A stretch of 39,278 bases of DNA from Fidelibacterota bacterium (GCA_016844955.1 JAERTH010000015.1:1-39278), one strand, 5' to 3'; positions 27,620 through 36,749 are shown, counted from the stretch's first letter. The notes: generated by a model not told the origin, from the letters alone. Numbers and translations are program-made.

Positions 27620-29691
27620 TGAATGCCGCCAAAAGATGTATCGCGATTCTCGTACTCCTGGGTGTAGGCTCAAATATTTCAATAGCCCAGCATAACCCTG
27701 ATGGCCGAAAAGTGAGTCTGGATTGTGTGACCTGTCATGTCAACTGGCATGACGATATTGATCCTGAGCAGTCCCTCATTCCTGAAATTGATGCTCCCAT
27801 ACAACTTCAGGGACTGCCGGCTCATATCGCCACAGCAGCCATGTGCTTCAGCTGCCACGATGGAACGGTCAATGACTCCCGGCAAACATTCTCATCTAGT
27901 AATCATCAACAGGATATGGATTTAAAACATGCGGATCTGCAGGATATGCCCCTGGATAAAAACGGTGATATCTATTGTGGTACCTGTCATACTCCGCATA
28001 GCCTGAAACCTGAAAATCAGGGAGGTCTGGCCCCCTTTTTGCGTGATGAAAAAATCAATTCAAGTCTATGCCTGAACTGTCATTCGGATCAGGCAGCAAA
28101 CCACTTGAATCATCCTATACACATTCCAGTTAAACCTGGCCACAAAATGCCTGAGAATACATTCTGGGGTGAAAGTGGCAGTATGGAATGTATGACCTGT
28201 CATCCTATTCACGGAACACAGGGGGTTGTTGGCGTGAAGGGCAATGACCGGACTGAATTGTGCTCATCCTGTCACTCTGCATATTTCAATATTGAGCTCA
28301 CTGACCACGATCTAACCAGAAAATTAAAAAATCAGCCCGGGACCATTGGTCCGGAGCTCTCACGGGAAGATCCCTGTGTGGCTTGCCACAGCAGCCATAA
28401 TGGAAAAGGTAAACACATGTGGGCTATGGATGTGGAGGATGCGTCTGGACCCAATGGGTATTGTCTGGGCTGTCACAGCAGCGATGGAATGGGTCGCGAC
28501 AAATCATTTTCACATGCGGGACATCCCACATCCAACGCTCGGATCAAAAAGAATATTCCTGCATTGGGTATCAAAGCCAGCGATGAATTAATGTGCACTA
28601 CCTGTCACGATCCGCACCAATGGGATTTTTCTCAACGGCATGCTGTCACGGCGGCCAATGAAGAAGGAACTGAATATACATCCTTCCTGAAGCTACCTGA
28701 TGATGCTCAGGGTCAGTTATGCGTAGCCTGTCACACAGATGAATCCACAATATTTAGCTCTGATCACAGTGTGGCCAGAGAAGGGTTCCAACAGCATTTT
28801 AGACAATCCAACAAAATTCACGGACAATGTACGGTCTGTCATGGATCTCACTCGGACGAACTGGACGGATCAACTGAAGATGATCCTTACACTGTTCTTT
28901 GTCTGCGCTGTCATGATGGCGAAAGTTTTCCAAGCTCCGTGGTTCACAATAATCATCCCATGGGCGTACCTTTTAAGTCAGCCAGCAACCTGGCCGGGTA
29001 TGAAAAAGATGGAGAGGTTCTGCTGAGCTGTAATACCTGTCACAATCCACACAAATGGGGCGAGATAGTGGAAGGCTCTAGCACAGCCAATTTGAAAGGT
29101 GATGATCGCAACTCATTTTTAACCCTATCCAATTGGCCTGAACCCAAACTCTGTCTGGATTGTCATCCCGAACAGGGGACTATCCTGAGCACCCCCCATG
29201 ATTTTACCGAGGATGAACGCAGTGCGTGCAGCTTTTGCCATATCCCCCACAACGCAGAGACCGAATATGGAATTCTGGCCAAATGGGAAGGTACACCTGG
29301 CGAAAGTTTCAATGAGCGGCATTGCTTTAGTTGTCACAATGAAGATGATTCTGCTTCAGACAAACTCGTTCAAGCATACACACACCCCCGAGAATTTGGA
29401 ATTCTGACACTGCCAGCCCGTGGGGCTGGTGAATGGCTGGAATTTCCACTATTTACTGAAGATGGACCCAGCGAATCGGTGGGTCATATCGACTGTTTCA
29501 CCTGTCACGATCCTCATACCTGGTCATATAAGCCTGGGCTTCAAAAGCCAGCTAATAATACGGAAGGGAATGACGTAACCTCATTCCTGCGGAACCCTAG
29601 TCACCTAACACTTTGTACTGACTGTCACGGGGAAAACACGCTCTGGAAATACAATTACTATCATGATCCGGTAAAAAGGAAGCGGTATTGA
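27616..29691 (+). CDS. 18-heme c-type cytochrome
   Basis: 691 residues with a signal peptide (IAILVLLGVGSNISIAQ) and 18 canonical CxxCH motifs that I counted from CVTCH (~37) to CTDCH (~670). Many are followed by P-H (CNTCHNPH, CTTCHDPH, CFTCHDPH), the doubled-CxxCH signature. The protein is built from repeated units of about 130 residues containing H-x-hemes and SFLxL segments. No membrane anchor or lipobox is visible, so it is probably periplasmic or secreted. Its size and heme number suit a long-range electron wire. It is flanked by two NHL propellers and followed by the barrel. Confidence 0.9.
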   Translation: MMNAAKRCIAILVLLGVGSNISIAQHNPDGRKVSLDCVTCHVNWHDDIDPEQSLIPEIDAPIQLQGLPAHIATAAMCFSCHDGTVNDSRQTFSSSNHQQDMDLKHADLQDMPLDKNGDIYCGTCHTPHSLKPENQGGLAPFLRDEKINSSLCLNCHSDQAANHLNHPIHIPVKPGHKMPENTFWGESGSMECMTCHPIHGTQGVVGVKGNDRTELCSSCHSAYFNIELTDHDLTRKLKNQPGTIGPELSREDPCVACHSSHNGKGKHMWAMDVEDASGPNGYCLGCHSSDGMGRDKSFSHAGHPTSNARIKKNIPALGIKASDELMCTTCHDPHQWDFSQRHAVTAANEEGTEYTSFLKLPDDAQGQLCVACHTDESTIFSSDHSVAREGFQQHFRQSNKIHGQCTVCHGSHSDELDGSTEDDPYTVLCLRCHDGESFPSSVVHNNHPMGVPFKSASNLAGYEKDGEVLLSCNTCHNPHKWGEIVEGSSTANLKGDDRNSFLTLSNWPEPKLCLDCHPEQGTILSTPHDFTEDERSACSFCHIPHNAETEYGILAKWEGTPGESFNERHCFSCHNEDDSASDKLVQAYTHPREFGILTLPARGAGEWLEFPLFTEDGPSESVGHIDCFTCHDPHTWSYKPGLQKPANNTEGNDVTSFLRNPSHLTLCTDCHGENTLWKYNYYHDPVKRKRY

Positions 29692-29692
29692 C

Positions 29693-30730
29693 ATGACTAA
29701 TAATCACGCAACAAAATTCAGGAGTAAAATTATACTTCTGATCATTGGGTTGATTTGCATGGGGTTCGTGAGTTGCGCCTCAACCAGGCAGGCGCCTGAG
29801 CAGTTAAAATTCCCCAGTGATTACCCCCAACCTTATTTGACACTCGAGCAGGTTATCGATGGGACTGAGGAAGCACCAAATCGTTCCTTGCGTCATCTGT
29901 TACGCGTCATCCTGGGGCCAGAGTATAAGTCCGGGTTGAATCAACCAACGGATATGGTTATGGATGCTCAGGGGCGTTTGTTGATTGCGGATTCTGAAGC
30001 AGGTGCTATTGTTGTCCTGAATCGTGAAACGGGGGGCTCCTGGTTTGTCAGCGAGCGTGTGGTCATCCCTCAGATCAAATTACCTCTGGCTATCGCTGCC
30101 AGTCCCGATTTATTATTTATCAGCGATTTGAGCAGCGACAAGGTTTTTACACTGAGTTATACCTTCGAAGTGGTCAACACCATTCACGCTGAAGAGATGC
30201 AACGACCCGGGGATTTGTGCTATGATAGTTTCGCAAAACGCTTGCTAATAGCTGACCCACCAGCAAACCGCATATTTATTCATGATCCTAGCGGAACTCA
30301 GCTTGCTCAAATAGGCCCGGAAGGCAGCACTCAATCCAGGTTGCAGAATCCTATTTCAATGACAGTGAATCCGGTGAATGGAGATTTATTCGTAGTTGAT
30401 GCTATCGCTCGCAAGGTGAAACATTACGATACTGACTTGAACTTTATCAGCAGTTTTGGTGAATATGATCAGGTCCCAGGCAGTTTCGCCTTTCCCAAGG
30501 GGATTGCACATGCTGGGGACGGAACCCTGTTTATAGCGGATGCTGCATTTGGTAACATCCAGATGTTTGACCCTTCAGGAGCGCTATTGTTTTTCTTTGG
30601 TGAAACTGGAACCGAGCAGGGCCAGTTTTTAATGCCTCGCAATTTATTCATTGATGTGGATCAGCGATTATATGTTGCCGATCCTTACAATAATCGTGTG
30701 CAAGTATTCCAATACTTTGCACAGCAATGA
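29693..30730 (+). CDS. NHL-repeat lipoprotein
   Basis: 345 residues. A signal peptide ends in the lipobox GFVSC (Cys ~28). NHL blades follow, such as GRLLIADSEAGAIVVLN, RLLIADPPANRIFIHD, GTLFIADAAFGNIQMFD and QRLYVADPYNNRVQVFQ. It is probably anchored to the outer membrane and could be the extracellular or periplasmic lipoprotein partner of the barrel encoded next. It starts 1 bp after the 18-heme cytochrome stop, and its own stop overlaps the barrel start (ATGA). Confidence 0.87.
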   Translation: MTNNHATKFRSKIILLIIGLICMGFVSCASTRQAPEQLKFPSDYPQPYLTLEQVIDGTEEAPNRSLRHLLRVILGPEYKSGLNQPTDMVMDAQGRLLIADSEAGAIVVLNRETGGSWFVSERVVIPQIKLPLAIAASPDLLFISDLSSDKVFTLSYTFEVVNTIHAEEMQRPGDLCYDSFAKRLLIADPPANRIFIHDPSGTQLAQIGPEGSTQSRLQNPISMTVNPVNGDLFVVDAIARKVKHYDTDLNFISSFGEYDQVPGSFAFPKGIAHAGDGTLFIADAAFGNIQMFDPSGALLFFFGETGTEQGQFLMPRNLFIDVDQRLYVADPYNNRVQVFQYFAQQ

Positions 30731-32379
30731 GCAGTGACATTATGGATATTAAGAATAGCCAGAGCAGATTTATGAAAATTTTAACAGTGTCTCTGATATC
30801 TGTAGTATTTCTGAGCACTCAGTCCTTTTCAGCAGGTATTGAAACTGGTGGTAGGGTTGAAAGTCGAATCGGAATGCTGGGGATGGATGGTACGGGAGAT
30901 GGCAGTAATCTGGTCCATATGGAGCGGATCAACTGGGGGATTCAACAGCAATACTCATTTCTAAATTTAAATTACAGCCTCAGTGGTGGTGGAATTATTC
31001 GTGGGTCGAATCAATACGCAAAGACTCAGATCGTTCCTGAGTTCCAAGCCAAAGCACGGATGATCCCCTTTGGCAAGGTTGCCCTGGAGCTTTTTAGCTA
31101 TTCACAGCTACGTAACCCCATGCAGATCGCTCAGGATTCTCTACAGCACAAAGAGCAGGTGAGCGGTGTTCAGCTCAGCTCGGCTTTACCACGGAATGGC
31201 CGTTTGGTCATGGCCTATGGGTATCGTAGCAGTTCCAAGCACCATGATGAATTGAACCATCAATTCATGAAACTCCAGCTTGAGCAAAAAGCCCTGGGTC
31301 TTCAGTTCAGAATTCGGGGTGAAAAAGACCTATTCAGTAATGCCCTGGCTGACGATGAAGACTATGATCGATCAAATATGTCGATCCATTGGTATGGTAG
31401 TCCCATAAAAGGCTTGAACTGGTCGGCTTCAAACTCTGTTTATAGCTATGGCGGTGATGCTTATTGGAGAATCTATCAACGCTTGAATTACAAATTGTCT
31501 AATCGCTCCACTGTTTGGTCCCATTTAAGTAATCAGCAAGCTGCCTATAAGGGAAGCTACTTGAATACCCAAAAGTATGATGTGGATTATCGCTGGAAAA
31601 TGAACGATAAATTTGCGCTGCAATTGTTAGGCGAGGGCAGCAAGGTTAGGCCTGTGAGCGGAGATCCTGTTTACCATTGGCGTGCCTACCTGGCTGGTCT
31701 GCACTGGAGACTGGGTAACAAGGCTTCCGCGCTTGGCGTTTTGCAAGCAGGATATAAAGAATCATATCGATTTGGATCGGGTATTGATGCTCGTTTCGAG
31801 CTGGAAGAACGGATCCCGCTGCTTCAGAGAAGGACACTGAGCATTGGTTTGAATGACCATGCCTCAGGTGAATTCTTCATTCGTCTGGATTCAGATGGTG
31901 ATGACCCTAAATACGATATTGATCACGAACTCGATCTAGCCATCGATTTATGGCCGGGTCAGAAATTTCAAATTGGTAACAGTTTCAGATTAATCAATCA
32001 TTTCGGCGCTGATCTGGATTTTTCCATGGACACCTTACGGAATGCCGTGACACATAATATTCAGTTTAAGTTTATCGAACGGAAGTTACGTGCCTCCCTT
32101 GATCACTTGACAATCAGTGATCTGGGAGACAATAACGATCTCCGTCTGCATCTGAACACACGCTTTTCGTATCATCTCACACCGGGAAGCAGTATGAACC
32201 TGATCAGCATGTACCGATATCAATCCGAGATGTACCCGGATTACGTGTGGCTGAACTCTTTCCTTAAAGTTAACATGCAATATTTTAGTTGGGCTTTGGA
32301 AGTCCAGGCGCAAGGAACCCCGGAACAGGTCTTTGATGATAACTATTCCGTCTGGATGCGTTTTATGAGGCAGCTATGA
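30727..32379 (+). CDS. Outer-membrane beta-barrel protein of a porin-cytochrome conduit (ExtI/MtrB-like role)
   Basis: 550 residues. The frame starts at ATG 30727 in an ATGA overlap; an internal ATG (30772) begins a standard signal peptide (MKILTVSLISVVFLSTQSFSAG) and may be the true start. The mature part is rich in alternating polar/aromatic strands with Tyr and Trp girdles (LNWSASNSVYSYGG, YRWKMNDKFALQLLGEG) and ends in a strand (SVWMRFMRQL). No cysteine pairs or heme motifs are present. Strand count cannot be fixed by eye, but about 20 strands is plausible. Its position between a lipoprotein and a 12-heme cytochrome argues for a barrel that sheathes a cytochrome wire, like ExtI in the Geobacter ext operon; sequence kinship to ExtI is not proven. 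Confidence 0.78.
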   Translation: MSSDIMDIKNSQSRFMKILTVSLISVVFLSTQSFSAGIETGGRVESRIGMLGMDGTGDGSNLVHMERINWGIQQQYSFLNLNYSLSGGGIIRGSNQYAKTQIVPEFQAKARMIPFGKVALELFSYSQLRNPMQIAQDSLQHKEQVSGVQLSSALPRNGRLVMAYGYRSSSKHHDELNHQFMKLQLEQKALGLQFRIRGEKDLFSNALADDEDYDRSNMSIHWYGSPIKGLNWSASNSVYSYGGDAYWRIYQRLNYKLSNRSTVWSHLSNQQAAYKGSYLNTQKYDVDYRWKMNDKFALQLLGEGSKVRPVSGDPVYHWRAYLAGLHWRLGNKASALGVLQAGYKESYRFGSGIDARFELEERIPLLQRRTLSIGLNDHASGEFFIRLDSDGDDPKYDIDHELDLAIDLWPGQKFQIGNSFRLINHFGADLDFSMDTLRNAVTHNIQFKFIERKLRASLDHLTISDLGDNNDLRLHLNTRFSYHLTPGSSMNLISMYRYQSEMYPDYVWLNSFLKVNMQYFSWALEVQAQGTPEQVFDDNYSVWMRFMRQL

Positions 32380-34004
32380 GAAAGATAACCCTAGTATTAT
32401 TCGCAGGCCTATTTGTCGGTGCACTTACTGGCCAAGAGATTGAAGAAATGCAGGCCAAGAGTAAGATTGCCGGAACCCCCCACAATCTGTCGACTGCAAA
32501 AACTGAAATGATTAACGGTGAAGTGCTGACTGATTATTCGCTTTGTCGTTCCTGCCATGTACCCAATAAAGCCACTGCTGTGGAGCCGCTCTGGTACAGG
32601 GAAGGATCCATCGCACGATTTGAATTGAATAAGAAGCTATCAGCCCCTGATTCACATATTCATCCCTTGGATCCAGGAAGCAGAAATTGTTTGTCCTGTC
32701 ACGATGGCAGCATGGCACGGACATTTCCTCATCGTGGAGATCCGAAAGACGCCCAGGTGAACCTGACCGCCCCAGAGGTTCCGGCTCCTGCAAACTACAA
32801 TATGCATCTATTCAATTTTCCCGCCTCTGGTGCAGAAATTAGTCGCCCAAGTGAATCCTCAGCCTTGATACTAACCAGTGAAAATGAGGTAGGGTGCATT
32901 ACCTGCCACGATCCGCATAACAACGAGCAGGGGAACTTCCTGCGTGTTTCCGATGAAGGTTCTACCATCTGTCTTGAATGTCATCATATGCAGAATTGGG
33001 AGTTGTCAACACATGGGAACCCTCAGAATCCGCTGCATGCCGGCTTAGAAGAAATGGCCTGTCTTCAGTGTCACGAAATTCACATGCTGCCCACCAATGC
33101 AAAATTGCTCAGAGCGGATGAGAATACACTCTGCCTGAACTGTCATGATGGTCAAAGTGATGATGACACAGAGATCCCAAGCATTCATAACCTGGAAGAA
33201 GTCTTTGAGAAACCATTTACCCATCCTATCCGCATTAATCCAAATGTGACAGGTGTTGGTTATGGCTCAGAAACTGAAACGCCCTGGAATTTTGGGCTGG
33301 CTGATGACCGTTTTGTCAGATGTGGTGATTGTCATAATCCACATGCTGTAACAAGTGAGGATATCACCCCCGTTCTGGATGGTAGTTTAGCTTTTGTTAA
33401 GGGGGTGGATGCCATTGGTTTTAATAAGGATCAAGTAGACTATGAGTATGAAGTCTGTTACAAATGTCATGGTCAGAATCAGAATGTGAAGTCTGGAAAT
33501 GATGTGGCCCGGCTCTTAAGTGTGGGTAATCGAAGCTTTCATCCCATTGAAAATGTGGGCAATGCTGCTTATGTTCCCAGTTTAAAATCAGGGTGGAGTG
33601 AGCAGTCACTGATTACCTGTTCGGATTGTCATGGCAATGATGACAAATATGGCCCACAGGGACCCCATGGCTCAAGTGTAGCGCACATACTCAAGGCTCC
33701 CTATAGTGACTTTCCATTTGCTCCCATTGATGACCAAGCCCTCTGCTTTGAATGTCATGACCAACGCATAATTACGGGCGACAGTGGTTTTAAATTCCAC
33801 AGTCTGCATATTGAAAGAGCTGGATATAGTTGCTCGGCCTGTCACAATCCGCACGGAAGTATAGATTCACCCGGTCTCCTGGATCTGAATCAAGCTCATA
33901 TTACAGCAGTTGCCGGTGTAAAGATTGTTGAATCCCATGAAGCTGGTCATGGTAGTTGTACGCTACAGTGTCATGATGTGAAGCACAGAAGCGAAGTCTA
34001 TTAG
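32376..34004 (+). CDS. 12-heme c-type cytochrome
   Basis: 542 residues with signal peptide LVLFAGLFVGALTGQ, eleven canonical CxxCH motifs (first CRSCH ~57, last CSACH ~486) and a terminal CTLQCH (CX3CH). Several are followed by P-H or D-P-H, as in the 18-heme protein. It has no lipobox. It is the last gene of the operon, starts within the barrel stop (ATGA) and is followed after 46 bp by a strong terminator. Coupling to the barrel suggests it is the cytochrome that inserts into, or docks on, that barrel. Confidence 0.9.
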   Translation: MRKITLVLFAGLFVGALTGQEIEEMQAKSKIAGTPHNLSTAKTEMINGEVLTDYSLCRSCHVPNKATAVEPLWYREGSIARFELNKKLSAPDSHIHPLDPGSRNCLSCHDGSMARTFPHRGDPKDAQVNLTAPEVPAPANYNMHLFNFPASGAEISRPSESSALILTSENEVGCITCHDPHNNEQGNFLRVSDEGSTICLECHHMQNWELSTHGNPQNPLHAGLEEMACLQCHEIHMLPTNAKLLRADENTLCLNCHDGQSDDDTEIPSIHNLEEVFEKPFTHPIRINPNVTGVGYGSETETPWNFGLADDRFVRCGDCHNPHAVTSEDITPVLDGSLAFVKGVDAIGFNKDQVDYEYEVCYKCHGQNQNVKSGNDVARLLSVGNRSFHPIENVGNAAYVPSLKSGWSEQSLITCSDCHGNDDKYGPQGPHGSSVAHILKAPYSDFPFAPIDDQALCFECHDQRIITGDSGFKFHSLHIERAGYSCSACHNPHGSIDSPGLLDLNQAHITAVAGVKIVESHEAGHGSCTLQCHDVKHRSEVY

Positions 34005-34050
34005 GATTTCAGCCTCTCAATAGCAGACCAGAGCAAGCGACAAATATTTC

Positions 34051-34084
34051 AGGAGCCTACCATTGTGGTAGGCTCCTTTCTTTT
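34051..34084 (+). terminator. Intrinsic terminator of the ext-like operon
   Basis: A 12-bp perfect stem (34051-34062 with 34066-34077) around a 3-nt loop, stem core GGAGCCTACCA, followed by TTCTTTT. It lies 46 bp after the last cytochrome stop. Confidence 0.93.
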
Positions 34085-34104
34085 ACATATCTCATTAACC
34101 ACCC

Positions 34105-34129
34105 GGACACTGAGCCTGCCGAAGTGTCT
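34105..34129 (+). repeat. REP-like palindromic element, copy A
   Basis: 25 bp. Arms GGACACT and AGTGTCT enclose a centre reading GAGCCTGCCGA. Its sequence matches the reverse complements of copies B and C with few changes, so it is a dispersed element in the opposite orientation. Confidence 0.7.
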
Positions 34130-34169
34130 AGAACCCTTGCTAGGTTATGATATTTTAGTGCCGTGACAT

Positions 34170-34194
34170 GGACATTTCGACGGGCTCAATGTCC
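34170..34194 (-). repeat. REP-like palindromic element, copy B
   Basis: 25 bp with perfect 7-bp arms GGACATT and AATGTCC. It is part of a 50-bp unit (34145-34194) repeated at 34330-34379 with about 5 mismatches. Confidence 0.75.
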
Positions 34195-34354
34195 GAAGTA
34201 ATCATGAAGATGATGCACTCGAAACCTCGGATTTCTGTACTGGTTGACAGAAGAGGTTCACCACCAGTCCAGGCTAGGATACGAAACGTATTATGACGAA
34301 AGCGTAGGTTGAAGTCAATCCTCGGTTGATTATGATAATTTGGTGGTGTGACAT

Positions 34355-34379
34355 GGACATTTCCACGGGCTCAATGTCC
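34355..34379 (-). repeat. REP-like palindromic element, copy C
   Basis: Same arms as copy B, with one base different in the centre. It lies 185 bp from copy B in the same orientation, inside the second 50-bp direct-repeat unit. Confidence 0.75.
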
Positions 34380-34534
34380 AGAACAATTCGGAGGCTGAGG
34401 CTCTCCAAAAAAATCCCTTGGAACAACTGAAGATTTTGGAACCCTCAATGGTAGACGTGTATGGGTGGCTGAGCCAGTTCAAACCTGTAACTGGATGGAT
34501 ATTTCTATGAGTCAAGGCCCCCTATGGAGAGCCT

Positions 34535-34550
34535 TACAATCAGTGAAATC
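34535..34550 (+). repeat. 16-bp exact repeat (first copy; second at 34714-34729)
   Basis: TACAATCAGTGAAATC occurs here and again at 34714-34729, each followed by a related AT-rich tail containing AATCC. It looks like decayed dispersed repeat sequence; function unknown. Confidence 0.6.
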
Positions 34551-34766
34551 GATATAATCCAAGCTTAGCTCACTAATCATGATGGAATATCCTGTGAGCT
34601 CAGCCTCCCAGAATGTTGGACACGGAAAGTTTTCACCGTTCAATAGCATACTCTCAAGAGTGCATTGGTAACCCCCTGCTTTTCCACGTTCTCAAAACGC
34701 CTGCTGTGGGCTATACAATCAGTGAAATCTGCGCAATCCGTGGTTGCTTACCTTTTCCAGCGAGCA

Positions 34767-34808
34767 ATAAAAAAACCCCGGCTGCAGATTGAATCCACAG
34801 CCGGGGTT
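34767..34808 (-). terminator. Intrinsic terminator of the minus-strand cytochrome operon
   Basis: AACCCCGGCTG (34774-34784) pairs with CAGCCGGGGTT (34798-34808), 11 bp with a 13-nt loop. On the minus strand it is followed by a run of T (A-run 34768-34775). It lies about 25 bp after the stop of the CbcL-like gene. Confidence 0.92.
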
Positions 34809-34832
34809 GGTCCCCCTGAAAGGTGAAGCTAG

Positions 34833-36749
34833 TTAATCATCATCGGGTGGGTTGAGCTCTGGATCGGGCTCGGCACCACCATGTTCATGGTCAAACATTT
34901 GTCGTGGCATTTTACCGGATAACCAACTTGTATTCATTGGTCCAACACTGGGTCGGAAAATGGTATTGTAGAGATGCCAGATCAAAATTGCCAGTGTGGC
35001 CAACCAGGCTTCCCAGTAATGGATTACCAGAGAAACGTCAATCAGGTCTTTGGAGAACATCTGGATAAAGAAGTTATCAAACCAGAGGACAAGACCTGTG
35101 GCGATCATAACTATATTACCCCAGACGCCAGCCCAGTACTCAAGTTTTTCAGCATAGGCAAAGCGACCAAAACGGGGCTCATGATTTCTGAAGTCAAAGA
35201 AGTACAGAACCATTTCCCAGAATTCCTGAATATCTCGCATGCCGGGAATCATATCCTTGACAAACTGTTTTCCACGTTTGGTGAACAGAAATAGCAGGTG
35301 CCAGACTGAAGTTACGATCATAAAAACAGCAGCATATCTATGGAGAATGCCTCTGAATTCAAATCCACCCTCCCAGCCAAAGAATAATTGCGCTATCCAG
35401 GAGTCACCGAAGCGCAGTGAAAAACCTGAAATAACCAGAGTGAAGAAGGATATCAGCAGGGCGGTATGTTGGGCCACTTCCAGGCCACGCATACGTCTTA
35501 CAGATGGTTCTTTCATCTTCATGCGGACCTGTTTCAGGTAGTCTAATACTGTGTGTAGAAACATTCCACCAATGGTAACAGCAATAAGGAGGATGTAAAT
35601 TTTTTCAATCAGAACGGCCAGAGGAGATCTGGGATCAGTATCACCAATACCATGAATGGTAATAGCAGCAAGCTCATCGCTCATGCCAGGATGACATTCT
35701 CCACAAGTAGCTGCCAGGTTGGTAGGGTGAATCGTTGAGGTACTGTCTGTACTTGGCAGTATGCGGTGTGCCCCGTGACATGATTCACAGTTTGCCACTG
35801 TTAGGTCGCCAGCTTGGCTTTTTAGACCGTGGTAACTGTCAACGTAATCACTTACTTCACCGACAGTTCCCAGACGTTCATTTAAGGCTGTAGATTCATG
35901 ACAGGGTTCACAAGTAGCGGCTGCTACACGGTGTTTGGAAACAGGCGAACGTGGATCATCGGGAGATATGATACCGTGCTCCCCATGACAATCGGTACAC
36001 ACTGGTGCGTTGGCCATACCTCGTGCTGCAAGTTTGCCGTGAATTCCTTCCCAATAGTCCTTTTCAGCTTCCGGGTGGCACTTACCACAGGTGGAAGGAA
36101 TGTTCAGGTGGTAGATAGCGGATTCCGGATTGGTTGGTGGGAAAATCTGGTGGGAGGTACCGCCGGAAGAGTGGCAGTCATCACATGAGGCAGCTTTTGC
36201 ATTGCCTTGTCCGGTAGCTTTTCCGTGTACAGACCCATTGTATACTTCAACGGGATGATCAACCAGAATGTCATACTTTTTCACCAGGTCTATGTTTTCG
36301 TGGCAATTGCCACATGTGTTAGCCAGGTTTGCTGGATTCACCATAGAATTCAACATGGAACTGGGCAGTACATTGTGATCACCATGACATGCTGAGCAAG
36401 TTGGCATATCAGCACATTCTCCCCTTGCTGACCGTCCATGTGCTTGATATTCGTCAGATGCATCCTCATGGCAACTACGGCAACCCTCACAGCCAGCTAC
36501 AAAAGACTCGGCTTCTTCAGTGTGGGGGCTTGTGTCGTGATAGATATGGCAGTCGAGACATTCCATACCTTCATGGGTGGATCCATCAAGATCGTCTTGA
36601 ATGATGGTTTCCATCTCACTGGTTTCATGGCAGTCCACGCACTGATCACTGTCAATGGGTTCATAGTCATCATCCTGACCAATAGCTGGAACCATAAGTA
36701 ACAGAAGAATTAACCAGGGGGTGATCATATGTTTTAGCATCTTACGCAT
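34833..36749 (-). CDS. CbcL-like cytochrome c/cytochrome b fusion (quinol oxidoreductase)
   Basis: 638 residues. After a signal peptide (MITPWLILLLLMVPAIGQ) come eleven CxxCH motifs (CVDCH, CLDCH, CRSCH, CSACH, CGNCH, CDDCH, CGKCH, CTDCH, CEPCH, CESCH, CGECH; ~37-350). A transmembrane helix (~IYILLIAVTIGGMFLHTVL) and a four-helix di-heme cytochrome b domain (~410-610) follow, with His in VAQHTALL, ILHRYAAV, VWHLLF and IWHLYN. The tail is acidic. The order multiheme c then HydC/FdnI-type b is that of CbcL, the inner-membrane quinone-linked protein for low-potential metal reduction in Geobacter. The c and b halves correspond to the separate genes at 24220 and 25236. ATG 36740 (three codons in) is an alternative start. 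Confidence 0.88.
   Translation of the reverse strand: MRKMLKHMITPWLILLLLMVPAIGQDDDYEPIDSDQCVDCHETSEMETIIQDDLDGSTHEGMECLDCHIYHDTSPHTEEAESFVAGCEGCRSCHEDASDEYQAHGRSARGECADMPTCSACHGDHNVLPSSMLNSMVNPANLANTCGNCHENIDLVKKYDILVDHPVEVYNGSVHGKATGQGNAKAASCDDCHSSGGTSHQIFPPTNPESAIYHLNIPSTCGKCHPEAEKDYWEGIHGKLAARGMANAPVCTDCHGEHGIISPDDPRSPVSKHRVAAATCEPCHESTALNERLGTVGEVSDYVDSYHGLKSQAGDLTVANCESCHGAHRILPSTDSTSTIHPTNLAATCGECHPGMSDELAAITIHGIGDTDPRSPLAVLIEKIYILLIAVTIGGMFLHTVLDYLKQVRMKMKEPSVRRMRGLEVAQHTALLISFFTLVISGFSLRFGDSWIAQLFFGWEGGFEFRGILHRYAAVFMIVTSVWHLLFLFTKRGKQFVKDMIPGMRDIQEFWEMVLYFFDFRNHEPRFGRFAYAEKLEYWAGVWGNIVMIATGLVLWFDNFFIQMFSKDLIDVSLVIHYWEAWLATLAILIWHLYNTIFRPSVGPMNTSWLSGKMPRQMFDHEHGGAEPDPELNPPDDD

Larger units (their letters stand above)
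34005..34832. other. 828-bp intergenic region between convergent cytochrome operons
   Basis: No credible gene. It contains the rightward terminator (34051-34084), three REP-like palindromes (34105-34129, 34170-34194, 34355-34379), a 50-bp imperfect direct repeat enclosing the last two (34145-34194 and 34330-34379), a 16-bp exact repeat (34535-34550 and 34714-34729) and the leftward terminator (34767-34808). Open frames here are short and lack ribosome-binding sites. Confidence 0.8.

Noticed and set aside
34145..34379. Attachment sites or CRISPR-like repeats in the intergenic region
   Set aside because: Only two 50-bp copies and an extra inverted 25-bp copy, with hairpin symmetry and no integrase or cas genes; REP-like elements fit better.
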